Of a DNA stretch of 64,000 nucleotides, positions 31,612 through 43,410 are shown in pieces. The notes beneath the pieces were generated by a model, which saw only the letters and a list, made by a program, of their open reading frames with translations, was not told where the DNA came from and ran no database searches. The first letter of the stretch is position 1. Every line of letters starts with the position of its first letter. This DNA is from Ornithodoros turicata (lineage: Eukaryota > Arthropoda > Arachnida > Ixodida > Argasidae): contig NC_088202.1 of assembly GCF_037126465.1 (NCBI RefSeq), positions 99,169,962-99,233,961 on the forward strand, written 5' to 3'. Both the position numbers and the translations under genes were made by a program.

Positions 31612-32690
31612 TCAGCGATGTTCCCACTTTCGGAAGGCTCCCTCGAAGTCCTGTTCTCGGAGCATGTTCAGCACCTTCTGCGATTCACGCTGGACCTCGT
31701 TTACGGTTTCGAAACGGCGACCCTTCAGCCTAAGCTTCATCGTTGGGAAGAGGAAGAAGTCGCAGGGGACCAAAGCCGGCGAGTAAGGCGGGTGAGGAAT
31801 TGTGATTATTCTGCTGCGACACAGAAACTGCAGAGTTTCTAATGCCCTGTAAGTAGGTGTATTGTCGTGTTGGAGCATCCAATTGGCCCCGCGCCAAAGC
31901 TCGGGACTCTTGCACCGAATATCGTCCCTCAAACGCCTGAGAACGTCGCAGTTAAACTGCGTATCAGCGGTTTGGACCTCGGGAAGAAATTCACGGTGCA
32001 CAACTCCGCGAACATAAGAAAAAAAGAGACCAGGATGCAATTGGTCGTGGTCCTGACTTGCCTCGCGTTCTTCGATCTTAGGGATGCTGGGCTCTTCCAG
32101 CTGCTGGGCTCTTGCGAAGACTGCTGTTTGGTCTCCGGATCATAACCGTATACCCACGTCTCGTCCCCACCCTCGACATGAATGTTGGTGCATAATGTAA
32201 AACCCCGAGACTAGGCAACACGACAGAACAGAAAAAGAAAAAATTAACACCATCTTTTCGTTATGAGTTTTGGGTCGTTCAAAACCTGCTCACGAAGGTC
32301 CCGACAGAGTTCAACACGATGCTTCTTCTGTTCAGTGGTCAGGATCTTTGGCACGAATTTTGCCGCAGTGCCGCAGATTCCCTGCACTGTGCCATATGAC
32401 ACATCGACGGTGTCAGCAACTTGCCTTGAATGGTTCTTGTACGGTCCTCATGCACAAGCGCGAGTGCCACTCAAAACACCTTCCACGATTCATCGCCTCA
32501 TTGCCATAAGCCTGCTGGATCATCTCATATGTCTTGTTGTAGATTTGCCGAGTTTGACGCAAAATTTGATGTTTGCTCTCTGCTCCAGTTTAGAGTCAAT
32601 TCTGAAATCGCAACTGCTCGTGTACACGTGGTCACAAAAACGTGTGTAGCACAGCAACCAATATTCAAAAATGAACGCCACTCGACATGA
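31612..32690 (-). pseudogene. mariner transposase pseudogene
   Basis: The N-terminal part (about 32600-32540) reads EQRANIKFCVKLGKS, the mariner helix-turn-helix start, then shifts frame. GGDETWVYGYDPETK near 32160 carries the first catalytic D. The C-terminal frame 32040-31612 has LQHDN (second D) and PHPPYSPALVPCD (third D), with exactly 34 residues between the last two: DD34D. About 60 bases of foreign sequence lie between N- and C-terminal parts, and several frameshifts exist, so it is inactive. Confidence 0.85.
32192..32250 (-). mobile_element. Mini-insertion in mariner, sister of 29752-29835
   Basis: Shares CATAATGTAAAA, CCCCGAGACTAGG and AACACGA with the 84-bp insert and ends in GAAAAAGAAAAAA. 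It interrupts the transposase just before its first catalytic motif. No direct target duplication seen. Confidence 0.55.
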
Positions 32691-32998
32691 GAACAAATGA
32701 AGGTGATTGACGTCAACTGCTCTGCGCTTGTTCCCGTGGCGTCATTCTTATCGTGCTACATAACTAGTCTCGGAATGTTTTGGTTGCACAATCAAATCAG
32801 AGGTGTGGCGTATGGACCACTATATGGTTACGTTACTACCTTTGGCGTCAATATCAGAGAGTTGCACTAATCATGTTATCCCAGCGCGTACTGCCTGAAT
32901 GAAGCACATTACAGCAATCACTGAAGGCACCTAAAATGAGCAGCCTTGAGACACAAAATGAAATGCTACACCTTGTGATGGGCCGCAAAACGTATTAC

Positions 32999-34032
32999 CA
33001 GGGTGTCGAACCGAAACGTTTTTTGTTCCGGTTTTCATTGCGGTTACATCATAAACGATCCGGTACCGGTTCTGCTCCGGAGCAAAAAAAATAACGGTTC
33101 ATACCGGTTTTTAACCGGTTCCGCTTCTGCCGAGAATATTCATCCTCACAAAAAAAAAAAAAAAACCTATGTTACAAAATGTAAACCCGTGTATTCCGCG
33201 TACATGGTATTTAATATTAATAGACAGCTGTGAAATTGGTATCTCCAGGTTCCTGTAGGTTCCTGTCTGTTCAAAAGGGCTTTCTCCTTTCTTGAAGCAC
33301 ATGCTACAAATGGACTTGTTTGTCATGATGTCATACGTAAAGTACTTTCTTGCTGGATTGGAGCGATCGCGTCCCATCCGAATGTCTGTCTAGACAGCAA
33401 GCACCACCGCACGAGTAGGATACAAATCGAGGAACACCTTCACTCACAAACGCGCTCGACGGCTCCGTTTTATTTTCTTCGTGTCCTGTCCACAAAGGAG
33501 CTGCCACTTCGCACGGGCTTGCCCTCGCGTATACGTAAATGTATTCAACTTAGCTGCACTCCAACAAGGGACGCGTTGCGCGACATTACCGATAAAGAAG
33601 CCGTTATGCAGCCCCCTTGGGTCGCTGTTTAGTTGAGGAGAGTTTGCGGGGATCAAATTAAAACGACCACTATATACGGCACATTGCTAGAGAGTCACAT
33701 GTACCTCTAAGTCAGTGTGCGTGCGCGAACGATAAACCATTACAAAGGGAGCCTAAGGGTCATAGTATACCGACATACATTCCACCGTAACCGTAACCCT
33801 CGTATAGTATCCATGACATGACTTCAGAGCACACGACGTCTGTTTCATTCGCCTATCCGTAGTCCAAACCGGCGAAGTTTTTTCTTGGACCGAAAACCGT
33901 TAAATATATTTTTCGGTTTTCCTCCTGAGCGAAAAAAACGTATACGGTTTCGATTCCGTTCCGGTTCGCACCAAAATAGCGTTTTTTTTTTTCGGTTTTC
34001 GGTTCCGGTTTTCGGTTCGCTCCGACACCCTG
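32999..34032. mobile_element. hAT element remnant, CAGGGTGTCG termini
   Basis: CAGGGTGTCG at the left is inverted as CGACACCCTG at the right (one base differs). AACCG/CGGTTT-rich subterminal repeats occupy both ends. The 8-bp word CGTATTAC flanks both sides (32991-32998 and 34036-34043, the latter after three extra bases), consistent with hAT. A BED finger fragment is inside. Confidence 0.7.
33250..33377 (-). pseudogene. BED zinc-finger fragment of a hAT transposase
   Basis: The minus-strand frame begins MGRDRSNPARKYFTYD and continues NKSICSMC. The pattern aromatic-FTYD, K-S, C-x2-C is the start of a BED-type finger, the DNA-binding domain at the N-terminus of hAT transposases. Beyond it, TGTYRNLE could be the degraded linker and no H-x4-H survives. 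No catalytic domain remains. Confidence 0.6.
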
Positions 34033-34043
34033 TACCGTATTAC

Positions 34044-35453
34044 ATTTTGCGGCAATGTGGAAAATTTACGAGAAAGCTGACAGTCTCAGCACTGCTCCAA
34101 GTGCATGGATTATGCCGGGGACTCGAAGACACGAACACTCTTTTATAGGTATATTGTTAGTAGGAATGCCTGGTTACAGAAATGCCCCTTAGTTATTGGG
34201 CTGTGCATAAATTTTGCTAAACACAGAGTGGTCCACCTGCTGGTGTCCCACACCCAAAGCCGGCTATGCATATATTGACCGCCGGACTAACGCACGAAAT
34301 AGCCTTACCTGTGTGACAGACACGTAGCGAGCAATCCACCGGGGCATTCCTACAGACGACTGCCGGGACCCCGGTGTTGTTATGTGTCAGCCCGGTGGGA
34401 GAGGAAAGTATGATAAAGTGGATGTGATTGGCATCAACATTTTTGGTACGCGCATTGGAGGGGTGTATTTATAGGGGGTTAAAAAGATCACATACGTTAC
34501 GTCCGGGGTGGGGGCAGAAGGTGAATTGGCGTGACCTTTTCCCACCCGTCATACCTTGCCGGTCCAAGATGTAACAAGGGGGTTTCGACTGCCAACAACT
34601 GTCTCAAAGTCGGAATTCGGTCGACGACGTTCATACTCTCTCTATGCGTTGTGTATAGGCGAACAGGGAACAAGGGCACATTTGAAACAGGGAAGCAAGC
34701 TGAGCATAAACGTATTTGGAACATTACCCCACTGGGTACTATGATGAGCAGTAGCTATGAAGAAGACATAAAACGTAGGCTAGCCGGAAGACGGAAGAAA
34801 ACCCCGAGACTGAGGATTGTTGTATTGTATTCCGTCTTCCTCTGTCTGCAGGGGGGGATTTAATGATGATAAAAAAGGAAGAAGAGGAGGCTTGCTATAC
34901 GCAAAAGCAAAGACAAACAAATAAAAAAGGAACAGAAGGAAGAAGAAGACACAGAGACACAGGAAATGTCTCGAGGTTTTCTTCTTCTTTCTCATGATAG
35001 CTAATTAGTCGTAAATTAATGTAAACTAACTAAACCAACGTAAACTAAATGTGCGAGCACTCGAGCGCTTTTCTGCATGCATTGCTAGCACGGTACACGG
35101 TGTTCTCTACGGAAGCAAGTGCACAGTCATTTCTTTGAATCACTTTCGCGCACTAGTTCAGTATTACGACGTAATGAGAACAAGAGAGTCAATCTTTTTC
35201 ATGTATTGGTATTGTTTTGTGCCTTGGTTTGATTTGTGACAAAGAATCCTACGTAACGGTGGTGTGGTGTGACTTGGATACCGCATTTGTGTCTGAGCTA
35301 TGTTATGAGCTTGTTGCGATAATAATAATTTGTAGTTTGTCGCGTTATTTGTAGCAGTGTTTAAGGCAAAAGTCGTCTCTCAATACAGGTTTCCCCACGG
35401 GGGCTACCCAGAGGATCGTCTGTGTCATCTAGCATCATCTGTGTCATCGTCTG
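34044..35453. other. No gene recognised
   Basis: Contains an AAACCCCGAGACT word (34799-34811) echoing the mini-inserts, and GAAGAAGAAG low complexity near 34870-34960. No gene can be supported. Confidence 0.4.
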
Positions 35454-35696
35454 ATGCGATCGAGCTTACAGATAAGTATCATGTTCCTCATTCACGGGTT
35501 CCTACTTTACGGGGAGGAACCACCTCAGTGCACGCACTGTGGTGAGCCCCTCCCAATTTTGCACATTCTCTTTACATGTTCACATCATGGAACACATCAC
35601 TTCAGAGAGTTTTATATACACCTTAGGCCCCTTCACCCAGCGTTGTGTCTTGGTGATGAAGCTATAATTCTTTTTAGAACAGCGTTTAAACGTTGA
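35454..35696 (+). pseudogene. Non-LTR retrotransposon ORF2 C-terminal fragment (I/R1-like)
   Basis: Reads HGFLLYGEEPPQCTHCGEPL then HILFTCSHHGTHHFREF: the C-x2-C...H...C zinc-binding tail after the RNase H region in I/R1-type LINEs. It ends with a stop after AFKR. Only this 5'-truncated end is present. Confidence 0.75.
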
Positions 35697-36499
35697 AATT
35701 TTTAAAAGATATCGGGCTTGTAAACCATGTTTTAAACATTTATGCAATACGTTTACTAAACAACATATTTATTTTAACTAGTTGCATCCTAACCAATGTT
35801 CTCTCCTTCACAGCTGCCTCGACCTACTCAAGAAATGGGTGCAAAACCTGAGCAGTGCCCACAAACTTCGATCACCGCACCACCTCCAAAAAGTAAAAGC
35901 ATATGTGTCACATGAGATTTTTAAAGGTATTCATAGTATATAATACCTTGTATTAACTGTTGTAGATGTAACCCGCCTCTACAGTATACACCCTCAGGAA
36001 TTAAAACTTGTTGGGGAACTGTGATCATTGTTTCAGTTACTAGGCATGCACATATATGCTATAAGAAGAAAATTATTTCTTGAGAACGCACTACTGTTGA
36101 TCACACTCATGCAGCTGTAGGTTTACCTTCGGCCTCCTGCAACTCTCTGTAGTTGCCTTAGCTGCAGGAGGAGTGTCCTCCAGCATGTCAACTACTTGCA
36201 AAAATATTGACGTATTTAAGATTATGACACAGTTTGAGGGATTTCAATTCAGGAAACTTGCAGTGGCAGGGCCTGCCAGAGTGAAACCTACTGAATATTT
36301 TTGGGTGTCGAAGTGGCGGTTCCTTCAGGATAGGAATACCTTAGATGGGAGCAAAAAGCTTGAAATTAACAAAGTGTTGTTTGCATTCAGCAATTTGTAA
36401 TACACTGAACACATAGGCAGCAAAACAAAAAATTAAAATTCAGCATGTATGAAAATTGGGTGCAACAAATTTACATAGTGTACCTGTACATTGCCATTC

Positions 36500-36501
<2 letters not shown>
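35697..36501. other. No gene recognised; exon-like block 35814-35892
   Basis: A TCCTTCACAG acceptor and GTAAAAG donor bracket a 79-base block open in one frame (LPRPTQEMGAKPEQC). No partner exon was found, so this may be LINE 3' sequence or chance. Confidence 0.3.

Positions 36502-36530
<29 letters not shown>
36502..36530. repeat. (TA)n microsatellite
   Basis: Uninterrupted AT repeat. Confidence 0.95.
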
Positions 36531-36533
<3 letters not shown>

Positions 36534-36915
36534 CATTGCAAGGAGGTCACAAAACAGTAAACATATTGTTTTGTCTCCTCCCTGCACATTCATTGTATCT
36601 TGAAATGCATATATGCAAGAATAAATGTTGAACTTGAAAAATGTATATTCTCTTTATTCATAGAGCATAACATCACTTATCTTCTTTACAAAAGCATATC
36701 ATGTTACATCTTTGTCACGCAGAATGCACAACCAAGAAGGCCATCCTCCACTAAACATCACGTTTGACATGATTCAGTTGATATCATTTCATAGACAGGG
36801 TACACCAGTGCTCCAGTTTCAAGCTCCAAATCGTCATGTTGCAGTTTGGAAACCGTACATGTGTAGTGCAAGAGAGCCCTCGCACATTAAAATGTAAGAT
36901 GTGAGTCACTGTTAA

Positions 36916-39694
36916 AGGTCAGCTATGCCGATATCCCAAATAGTCGAAACGGTTGTGATATTCTGAAAGCCCACATCCAGCTCTCCCCACAATGCACCTT
37001 CATTCTGTCAGTTCGGTACAGTACCATGTCAACAAAAACAGTTAATTCATTCCGAAACACACATGGGCGCAGCCATTTTTATGACGTAGATGCACCCGAA
37101 CGGGCATTGTGACGTGTACGCGCCTTCGTACTTCTCAGTGGATTTCAGCTACGGCTTCTCGCGGCTTCGCGTATCTGTGCTTGAAGATGGCGGACAGTCG
37201 GGTTCCACCGTTCCGCGATAAGTAAACAGTGCAGCAGCTGCGAACTCATTCGCGAACCAACCTCTGTGCGATGTTGTGACTGGAATTCGTCGTTTGTGTT
37301 TTGTGAGCACGTACAATTTGTATCAAGTCGCGTCTGCGTTAGCCCCTTTACAGCACTTACCCATTGTAGAGACTGACGTTTCGACAGGCGTGTTAGTAAG
37401 AAAATGCCGACACCGTTTTTATTCCTGCAGGAAAAAATTGTGCTATGTATTTGAGAAACCGCATACTGCTATGGGACAAGTTTTACGTACGATTTATCAA
37501 TGTGCAACAGCGTCGACGATGGTATGTAACGACGAGAGACGTAAAACGAAATACAAATCACATTTTAAACTTTTTGTGGGATTCTGTACATTTTCCAGAA
37601 GCTTTCTTTGAATCACACCACCATGCTGCGTTGTGTGGCACGCTACAAACTACTGCATTTTATGTCTAACATCTGGATATTGTTTGTAATGAGCACCGTC
37701 TCACAAAAACATGCACCCCCTAACCCCATTTATATACCCCACCCCCTTTTTATTTTATTATATATGATTGTAGAATTATTGTTATGTCTGTACCAACCCT
37801 CGCTCTCTACATTACAACATGTTTTATATATTCTGGGATTTTGTAACTTCATGTTAGACATTAACAAGAGCAGCCTTCTGCACGAAAGTCTCGTCTCATT
37901 AAAATTTAGATGCTCTCAACAGTCTTCTTTCTGTTGTGAATCTCTATCGCAGCATACCTGCACATTGCTGTTCTACGTACTGTGACTTTGCAGTAAGAGT
38001 ATGGACTTTGGGTAAAAAGACTACACAGCACTGCGCAGGTATTTTTGCCTATCGAACAGTGCGTATGTATGCAGTATGCACACAGTATTTGTGCACCGGA
38101 CCCATTAAAAATGTTGTGAAGGTGGCATTGCCCACGGTAATGCACCAAGTGGAACACAATTATTGAAGAATCCAGGTATTTTAGCTTACATGTCAAGCCA
38201 GTACCACATCCAGTGTGAGGTTGGGAGAAATAAATAGTTTCCATTTTTCTTAGCTCTCAGAACACAGTGAATTAATAAGAGTAGACAATGTTAACATAAA
38301 TTCTGGGCTATTCTTCAATTAAAGATTCACAGATAGTAAAGGCACCTTCCTCAATGGACGTTGATGACACTGAAAATTCTAAAATGTTATCAGAGGCGAC
38401 ATCAGCTTCTGTGTGTCAAAGGATTGTATGTCCAACAGTAATCCAGCTAACAGTAACAAAAATGTGCAAAAGACAAATTAACTGAGCTAATGTAACGTAC
38501 CTTCTATATCAGACAGTGAAGCTTGTAACACCCCATCCACAGGAACCAGTGTCCAGACAGCAAAAGTGCTTGAACTGGGAGATAGCAGCTAATCGGAATG
38601 GCGACCTTTGTTTTCCACCCTGAAAGCACAGGTTGTAACTTTGAGGGCAGATTTAAAAGTGGTGTCAAGATGTCTGCATGCGAGCGCACATGAAAAGTTG
38701 AACATAGGTGAATACTTTATAACATCACAGTGTCATACCTGTTGGTGGAGGTAGACTGCAACTAACGTGTCAGCAATTTCTTCATGCACCAGATGCAAGC
38801 CAGATCCTGCTTCATTTCCGCCTTCAGCGTGCACCTGTGATAGTTCATATTCATATATAATTCATATCAATACTATTGTGTTGTTAATCGTGGTTATATC
38901 AGAGTAAGCGCAGTAGGACAGCTGCACAATCGATTCATTAAGCTTGCTATTTTTTATATCTGAACCTCGACTTACCTTTTTTGCTCTCGTTTTTTCTTTG
39001 ATCCTCCGTGGCACGTTCAAAATGTTGTGTGTCGGGCACCTCAGATTTTCATCAGACGATTTCGTGCCGAGATTCAAAATTGCCTCTGGAGTCGCACCTC
39101 TGGAGTCGTGCCTCTGGAGTTAGCAGGCACCACTGTCAGCCAAGAGCTTCGCACTGCTTGGTCTTTTGGCAGCTTATAATAGGTAACACTTGAATGCTCC
39201 GATGAATTGTTCTAACAGCGTAGCACCGTCGCATCCTCGACAACTTCGCCGTGGCATATCACGTATCATATCGCTCCAGCCCATAAAAGGCAAGGTCACA
39301 ACAAGGAAGTGCACTTTCCAAACGACGCCGTGCCAAAAAAAAAATATTCACATGCTTTGTTTCCGGCTTAACAACAACATAACAGCTGTTCGCTTATGTA
39401 CGATGCACAGAGGACGAAACGAAAGAAGCCAAGCGGCCAAGCCAAGAGTCCATGCCAAGCCAAAGATATGCCAAAGACAGATAAACCGAGAGCAGTACGT
39501 GACGTCGGTGTGCCCGTGCGCAGGGTTTGCCGACGATCTGACGGCCGGGCCTGGGAACTAAAAAAACGGTTTTCTAAGAAAACTACGAACAGTTGGAGCA
39601 AGATATTTCGCACACATAATCAGTGTTCGGAAATGAACACACAGCGCGGGTATCGCTTAGTTCTGCGGCACTACAAAATCGGCATATCTGACCT
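36916..39694. mobile_element. Kolobok-like DNA transposon with TTAA target duplication
   Basis: AGGTCAGCTATGCCGAT (from 36916) is inverted at the right end (ATCGGCATATCTGACCT, to 39694; one mismatch). TTAA lies exactly at both borders (36912-36915, 39695-39698), as in Kolobok and piggyBac. The minus strand carries a degraded THAP-type domain near its start, which favours Kolobok. Length is 2779 bp. Confidence 0.65.
38308..39250 (-). pseudogene. THAP-domain gene of the Kolobok-like element, four exon-like blocks
   Basis: Around 39230-39100 shifted frames give CRGC, then YKLPKDQAVRSSWLTVV, then ENLRCPTH near 39035: the C-x2-C, LPxD...W and C-x2-H landmarks of a THAP zinc finger. This block ends at a consensus donor (GTAAGT, exon end 38976). 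Further blocks bounded by AG/GT signals are 38834-38739 (32 codons, VHAEGGNEAGSG...), 38673-38501 and 38408-38308 (ADVASDNILEFSVSS...ESLIEE stop). Continuous translation fails (stop at the start of the third block), so this is a dead or mis-joined gene. A host THAP gene captured by a TE is the alternative. Confidence 0.45.
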
Positions 39695-39698
39695 TTAA

Positions 39699-42688
39699 TG
39701 CAAGGTGACTCCTATGAGAGAGACTGACGCTGAAGAAAAGTGTGCAAACTGTGGAAAGTGTCATAGAAGATCTTCAGAAATCGTGCCTGGTTTCACGGCA
39801 GTGCTACCACACTCCCTTTTAGATGACGATGATAATGATTGGAGTTTCAGATGTGCAGCTGCATTTTTTGCAACGTGCTCCACATAACAATTGGATGGCA
39901 GGCCCCCGTCCCTACGCAGCTTTGTTCACGCTGCAGTTCTATTAAGCAAAAGCATGTGAGTACGTGAGAAGGACATTCAATTTCACCTTAATCAGAGCAA
40001 ATGAAGGAAGAAACAAAAAAGCGCTGTACTTCAAAAGGAGATAAGTCTTATTTCACGAGGAGGTGTCACCACTTACTTAGTAACTTGATTAAGTTTACAG
40101 GGAAACGTGCTGTAGTACAATCCCCAGCGCTGCACTGCAGTGACGGTCTAGTTTCCGAATGCAAAACATAACGTAATTAAGAATCGAACGGCAGGACACC
40201 TGTGAAACACTGTTAGGATACATCAGTATACTGGCACCTTACAAAAGTGTGTGATGACAAACACCGATGAATGCTAGCAGCGCAATAAATACTCACAATC
40301 TCCGTTGCCTACCATTGTTTTCTATTCGCGCACACAGCGCTTTAAGGCCTACCAACATGGCGGCCCGAATGCGTGCCCCACGAGCACCTCTCCCATGCGC
40401 GATCCAGCCTTTATACATAGAGATCAGTGATAGAGACACGACAAGGAATTGATGACAATTAAGGAAGGAAGGTAACCTCAAGTTTGCAATTACAAACTGT
40501 GTTTGTCAATTGTTTCCATGTTTAGTTTTCCATTTAATCTCCCCAAAATGATTTGTGCAACTTTTTATATTGGTGAAGTTTACCTCAATTACCGAAAGCT
40601 TTGAAGAAATCTGCAGGTGGATTTGCCAGTGGTTTAAGGAAGAAGAACGGGGGCCTACCGCGTGAAACGTGGTTCATATATCAACTCAGGGTTCGGAATC
40701 CCAGGCCGCTTTTACAATCCCCGGATTTCGGGATTTCTAAATGTGAATTCCGGGATTCAGGGCCGGGGTCGGGATTTTTTTGCAGCTACTCCTAGGATGA
40801 TGTGTAGAAATGTATCTACCTGCCCATCGATCATACTATCACAAATTGTGATACAGTGCGCGTCGGAAGAACATTCTAGTGGTAGAAAACACACACGCGC
40901 GCAGTAGGAAAAAAACGAAGGAAAGGAAAAAGAAGAAAACAAAAACCTCACCGGGCAAAAGTTTCGCCGCGTATTATATTGAGTTTTCGCACTGCGCAGG
41001 GATATCGACTTTGCGGTGGAATGCGTCTCTTCCTGTCCGCTACGGAATATCTTGTGGCTGAGCCCCAGCATATTTCCCGCAGTTAGCAGTGTTAGCAGTG
41101 TACGAGAACACATGCGACTACTAAAAGCAATGACGTTTTTCACGTCTTCCGCTGGAGTATTCTGAGGACTGGTGCGTTTTGTTCTTCTCCCCTTTTACTC
41201 ATCCACAGTAATTGTCGTGTTCTGGTCTGGAGCATCCCAATCTAGTTTTCTCAAAAAGTTGTCTCAGTTTTTTCTTCTCACTCTCAAACATACGTATTCA
41301 TGGAGATTAAAGTAGCATGTCATGGACGATGAGGTTGGTTCGGTTTCGGATTACAAATGATATTTTTAGGGGAGGGCCGCTTGAAACCAAAATCGGTTCC
41401 GTTCTTCACTCTTTCTTTCCTTTTCACTCGTACGACTGCATATTCGTTGTCCAGAAAGCCGAAATTCACTATCCCGAAATCCCGGGATTTGGCATAGCGA
41501 AATCCCGGAATTTCGAGACACGAAATTAAATGAAAGGTGGTACTCGTCCGTTTCGGCACGACAGTATTCCTGGGAATGAAAAAAGCGTACCGACTGTGTT
41601 GCACAATGGGACATACCGAAAGCTAATGGACGTGACCGACTCCGCGTATTTTCCCGACCTCCTGGTTCTATGACTGGTTATTTTACTGTTCATGCTCTTC
41701 ATGGAAATTGAGAAGAGCAGGTGGCGTTTCCTCTACGTTATCGTTGTCCGGCGACAACGAAATGTCCTGAAAGTCCGAATGTGAGATCGAGAGAGGCTCT
41801 CATCCCTGTTTTCAGTCTGGAAGTGCCATGAGAGTTATACTGTTAGTGTGCGTGGAGCACCTTCATCGTCATCCACGGGCTGTGCCATCACTCAGCACAC
41901 CTCACTCTGAGATCCCGACCTCTGCTTGCACCGCCGGCATCGGCACCTGAGCGTTTAGCCCCAGGGGCTGTCGACGCAGAAGTGGAGGAGATCTTGAAGC
42001 AGGAAGAGGTCGGGTCAGGGTTTGCTCGTGTACCAGACGGGACAACGATTCCCTTTCCTCGTGCGTGCACCCAAGGACGGATAACTGCTTGCTTGCATGG
42101 AGGGGGAGGCATCAGTCGACATTGACGACCAGGTGGAAGGCTACGGCGAGTTCCAGGGTCGATTACATACGAAATGCCGAGGTGTCCCACGGACGACAGT
42201 TTCGTAGCGCGACCCGTGCTCAAGCGTGTAACTGCTGGGCACATGTCGCTGGTGTGTGCCGGAGGAAGGTCATCATGGAGTTGTATGACCACTGCGTTGA
42301 CCCCTCCGGACCGCAAGCGGTACGAAGCGTGAACAGGAGCTGTAAGATGCTCAGTCACTGGAGGAGCGTGAGGCGTCGCTGCCTCGAGAGTCGTCGGCGG
42401 AACAACGGCCCATACAGCCCTTCAAAGGCTTTCAGATTGATCAGCAAATGACTTCGAAGCCACCATCAAGTTTGTAGCAAGCGTTAATTATTACAACAAC
42501 CGATTTATTGGGCTGAGGCTTTGGTAGCTCAGATCACATGGGAAGGACGTGGTGTTACACATCCGCTTTCTCTAGGCGCAAAAGTAAATCGTTCTGAAAC
42601 TATTAGAATAAGGTATTTACTAAATCCGTTGCAGGCATTTGATTTGAAATTCCAGCACCAATATCTTCATAGCAGATTAGAGCTTAGA
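39699..42688. other. No gene recognised
   Basis: Apart from the possible hAT-like repeat at 40685-41530, no repeat ends or coding motifs were identified. The 156-codon minus frame at 42358-41888 has no family features. Confidence 0.4.
40685..41530. mobile_element. Possible hAT-like element with ATCCCGGGATT repeats
   Basis: CAGGGTTCGGAATCCCAGGC and CCCCGGATTTCGGGATTT occur near 40688-40735. Related words occur inverted near 41460-41515 (CCCGAAATCCCGGGATTT). Outer termini and target duplication are not resolved. Confidence 0.35.
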
Positions 42689-42856
42689 ATGAAATACGCC
42701 ATTGTTGTATTTGTCTTTTGTATTTATTTCATGTCCGTGAGAAATGGGGGTCAGGCACAAAAGGGAGGGATCCCTGTTATTTCCGATCTTCGAAGTACCG
42801 TAATATTTGCTAATTTACAGTGCGAAGACTTGCTTTGCCGAAGAAGCTCTATCTGA
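42689..42856 (+). CDS. Candidate small secreted peptide
   Basis: A 55-codon frame starts MKYAIVVFVFCIYFMSV, a convincing signal peptide with likely cleavage near GGQAQ, followed by a short tail with two cysteines (QCEDLLC) and a stop. An AATTTACAG acceptor-like site precedes the cysteines, so the real gene could be spliced differently. Many tick salivary proteins begin this way, but no family can be named. It may equally be a first exon or a chance frame. Confidence 0.3.
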   Translation: MKYAIVVFVFCIYFMSVRNGGQAQKGGIPVISDLRSTVIFANLQCEDLLCRRSSI

Positions 42857-43190
42857 TCGCGGTCGCCGTTTACTATCCTTGCGCTTTTCCTTTCCTCGAT
42901 AGCGTTCACCAAAAGCAAATATCGTAACGTATGACACGAAAGTTGCATTACCTTGCCTGAATCATCGGTACAAATCTGTTATGAAAGAATTATTTTAATG
43001 GACCCCACAAGGCGAGAAAATGTGATCCAATATCCAAGATCCGGTTCAAGAAAGATCGATACCGGAAGAAAAGGGAGAAGAAGCAACGGCCAACAGAAAA
43101 TTGAGTTTAGGGTTTCTACATTCTCATTGGTGCTGGCGCACATCCGCCCGCAGCTCAAAACAGCACGCGATGATTTGATGGCCGGATGTA

Positions 43191-43408
43191 CTGTAAACGT
43201 ATTTTTATTCGCCATGCATTAATTTTCGCGAACACGCGCATTCAGTCATTTGCGAACTTATTCGCGAGTATTTAATTTCGCGATTCTAGGGCTCTTTCCT
43301 CCAGCAGGATAAACGTCGAACTGTGTTTGCGAGTACAATTTTTCGCGATGTGTAGCAGTCGCGAAATTCGCGATAATTAATACATCACGAATAAATATAC
43401 GTTTACAG
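43191..43408. mobile_element. Tc1/mariner-type MITE, TA target duplication
   Basis: CTGTAAACGTATTTTTATTC at the left is inverted at the right (TATACGTTTACAG), with TIRs of about 40 bp. TA flanks both sides (43189-43190, 43409-43410). The interior is rich in TTCGCGAA-like words. 218 bp, non-coding. Confidence 0.75.
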
Positions 43409-43410
43409 TA

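Larger units (their letters stand above)
31506..32781 (-). mobile_element. mariner transposon (DD34D), degraded
   Basis: Candidate ends AAAAAGTTCCGAGACTA (31506-31522) and its inverse (32765-32781, two mismatches) enclose a broken minus-strand transposase. TA target duplications are not clearly preserved. A small insert lies at 32192-32250. Confidence 0.75.

Noticed and set aside
37608..37985. 125-codon hydrophobic plus-strand frame
   Set aside because: Lies antisense to the Kolobok-like gene direction with no motif; hydrophobicity follows from T-rich sequence.
41888..42358. 156-codon minus-strand frame
   Set aside because: No domain, no splice context, no codon pattern pointing to a gene.
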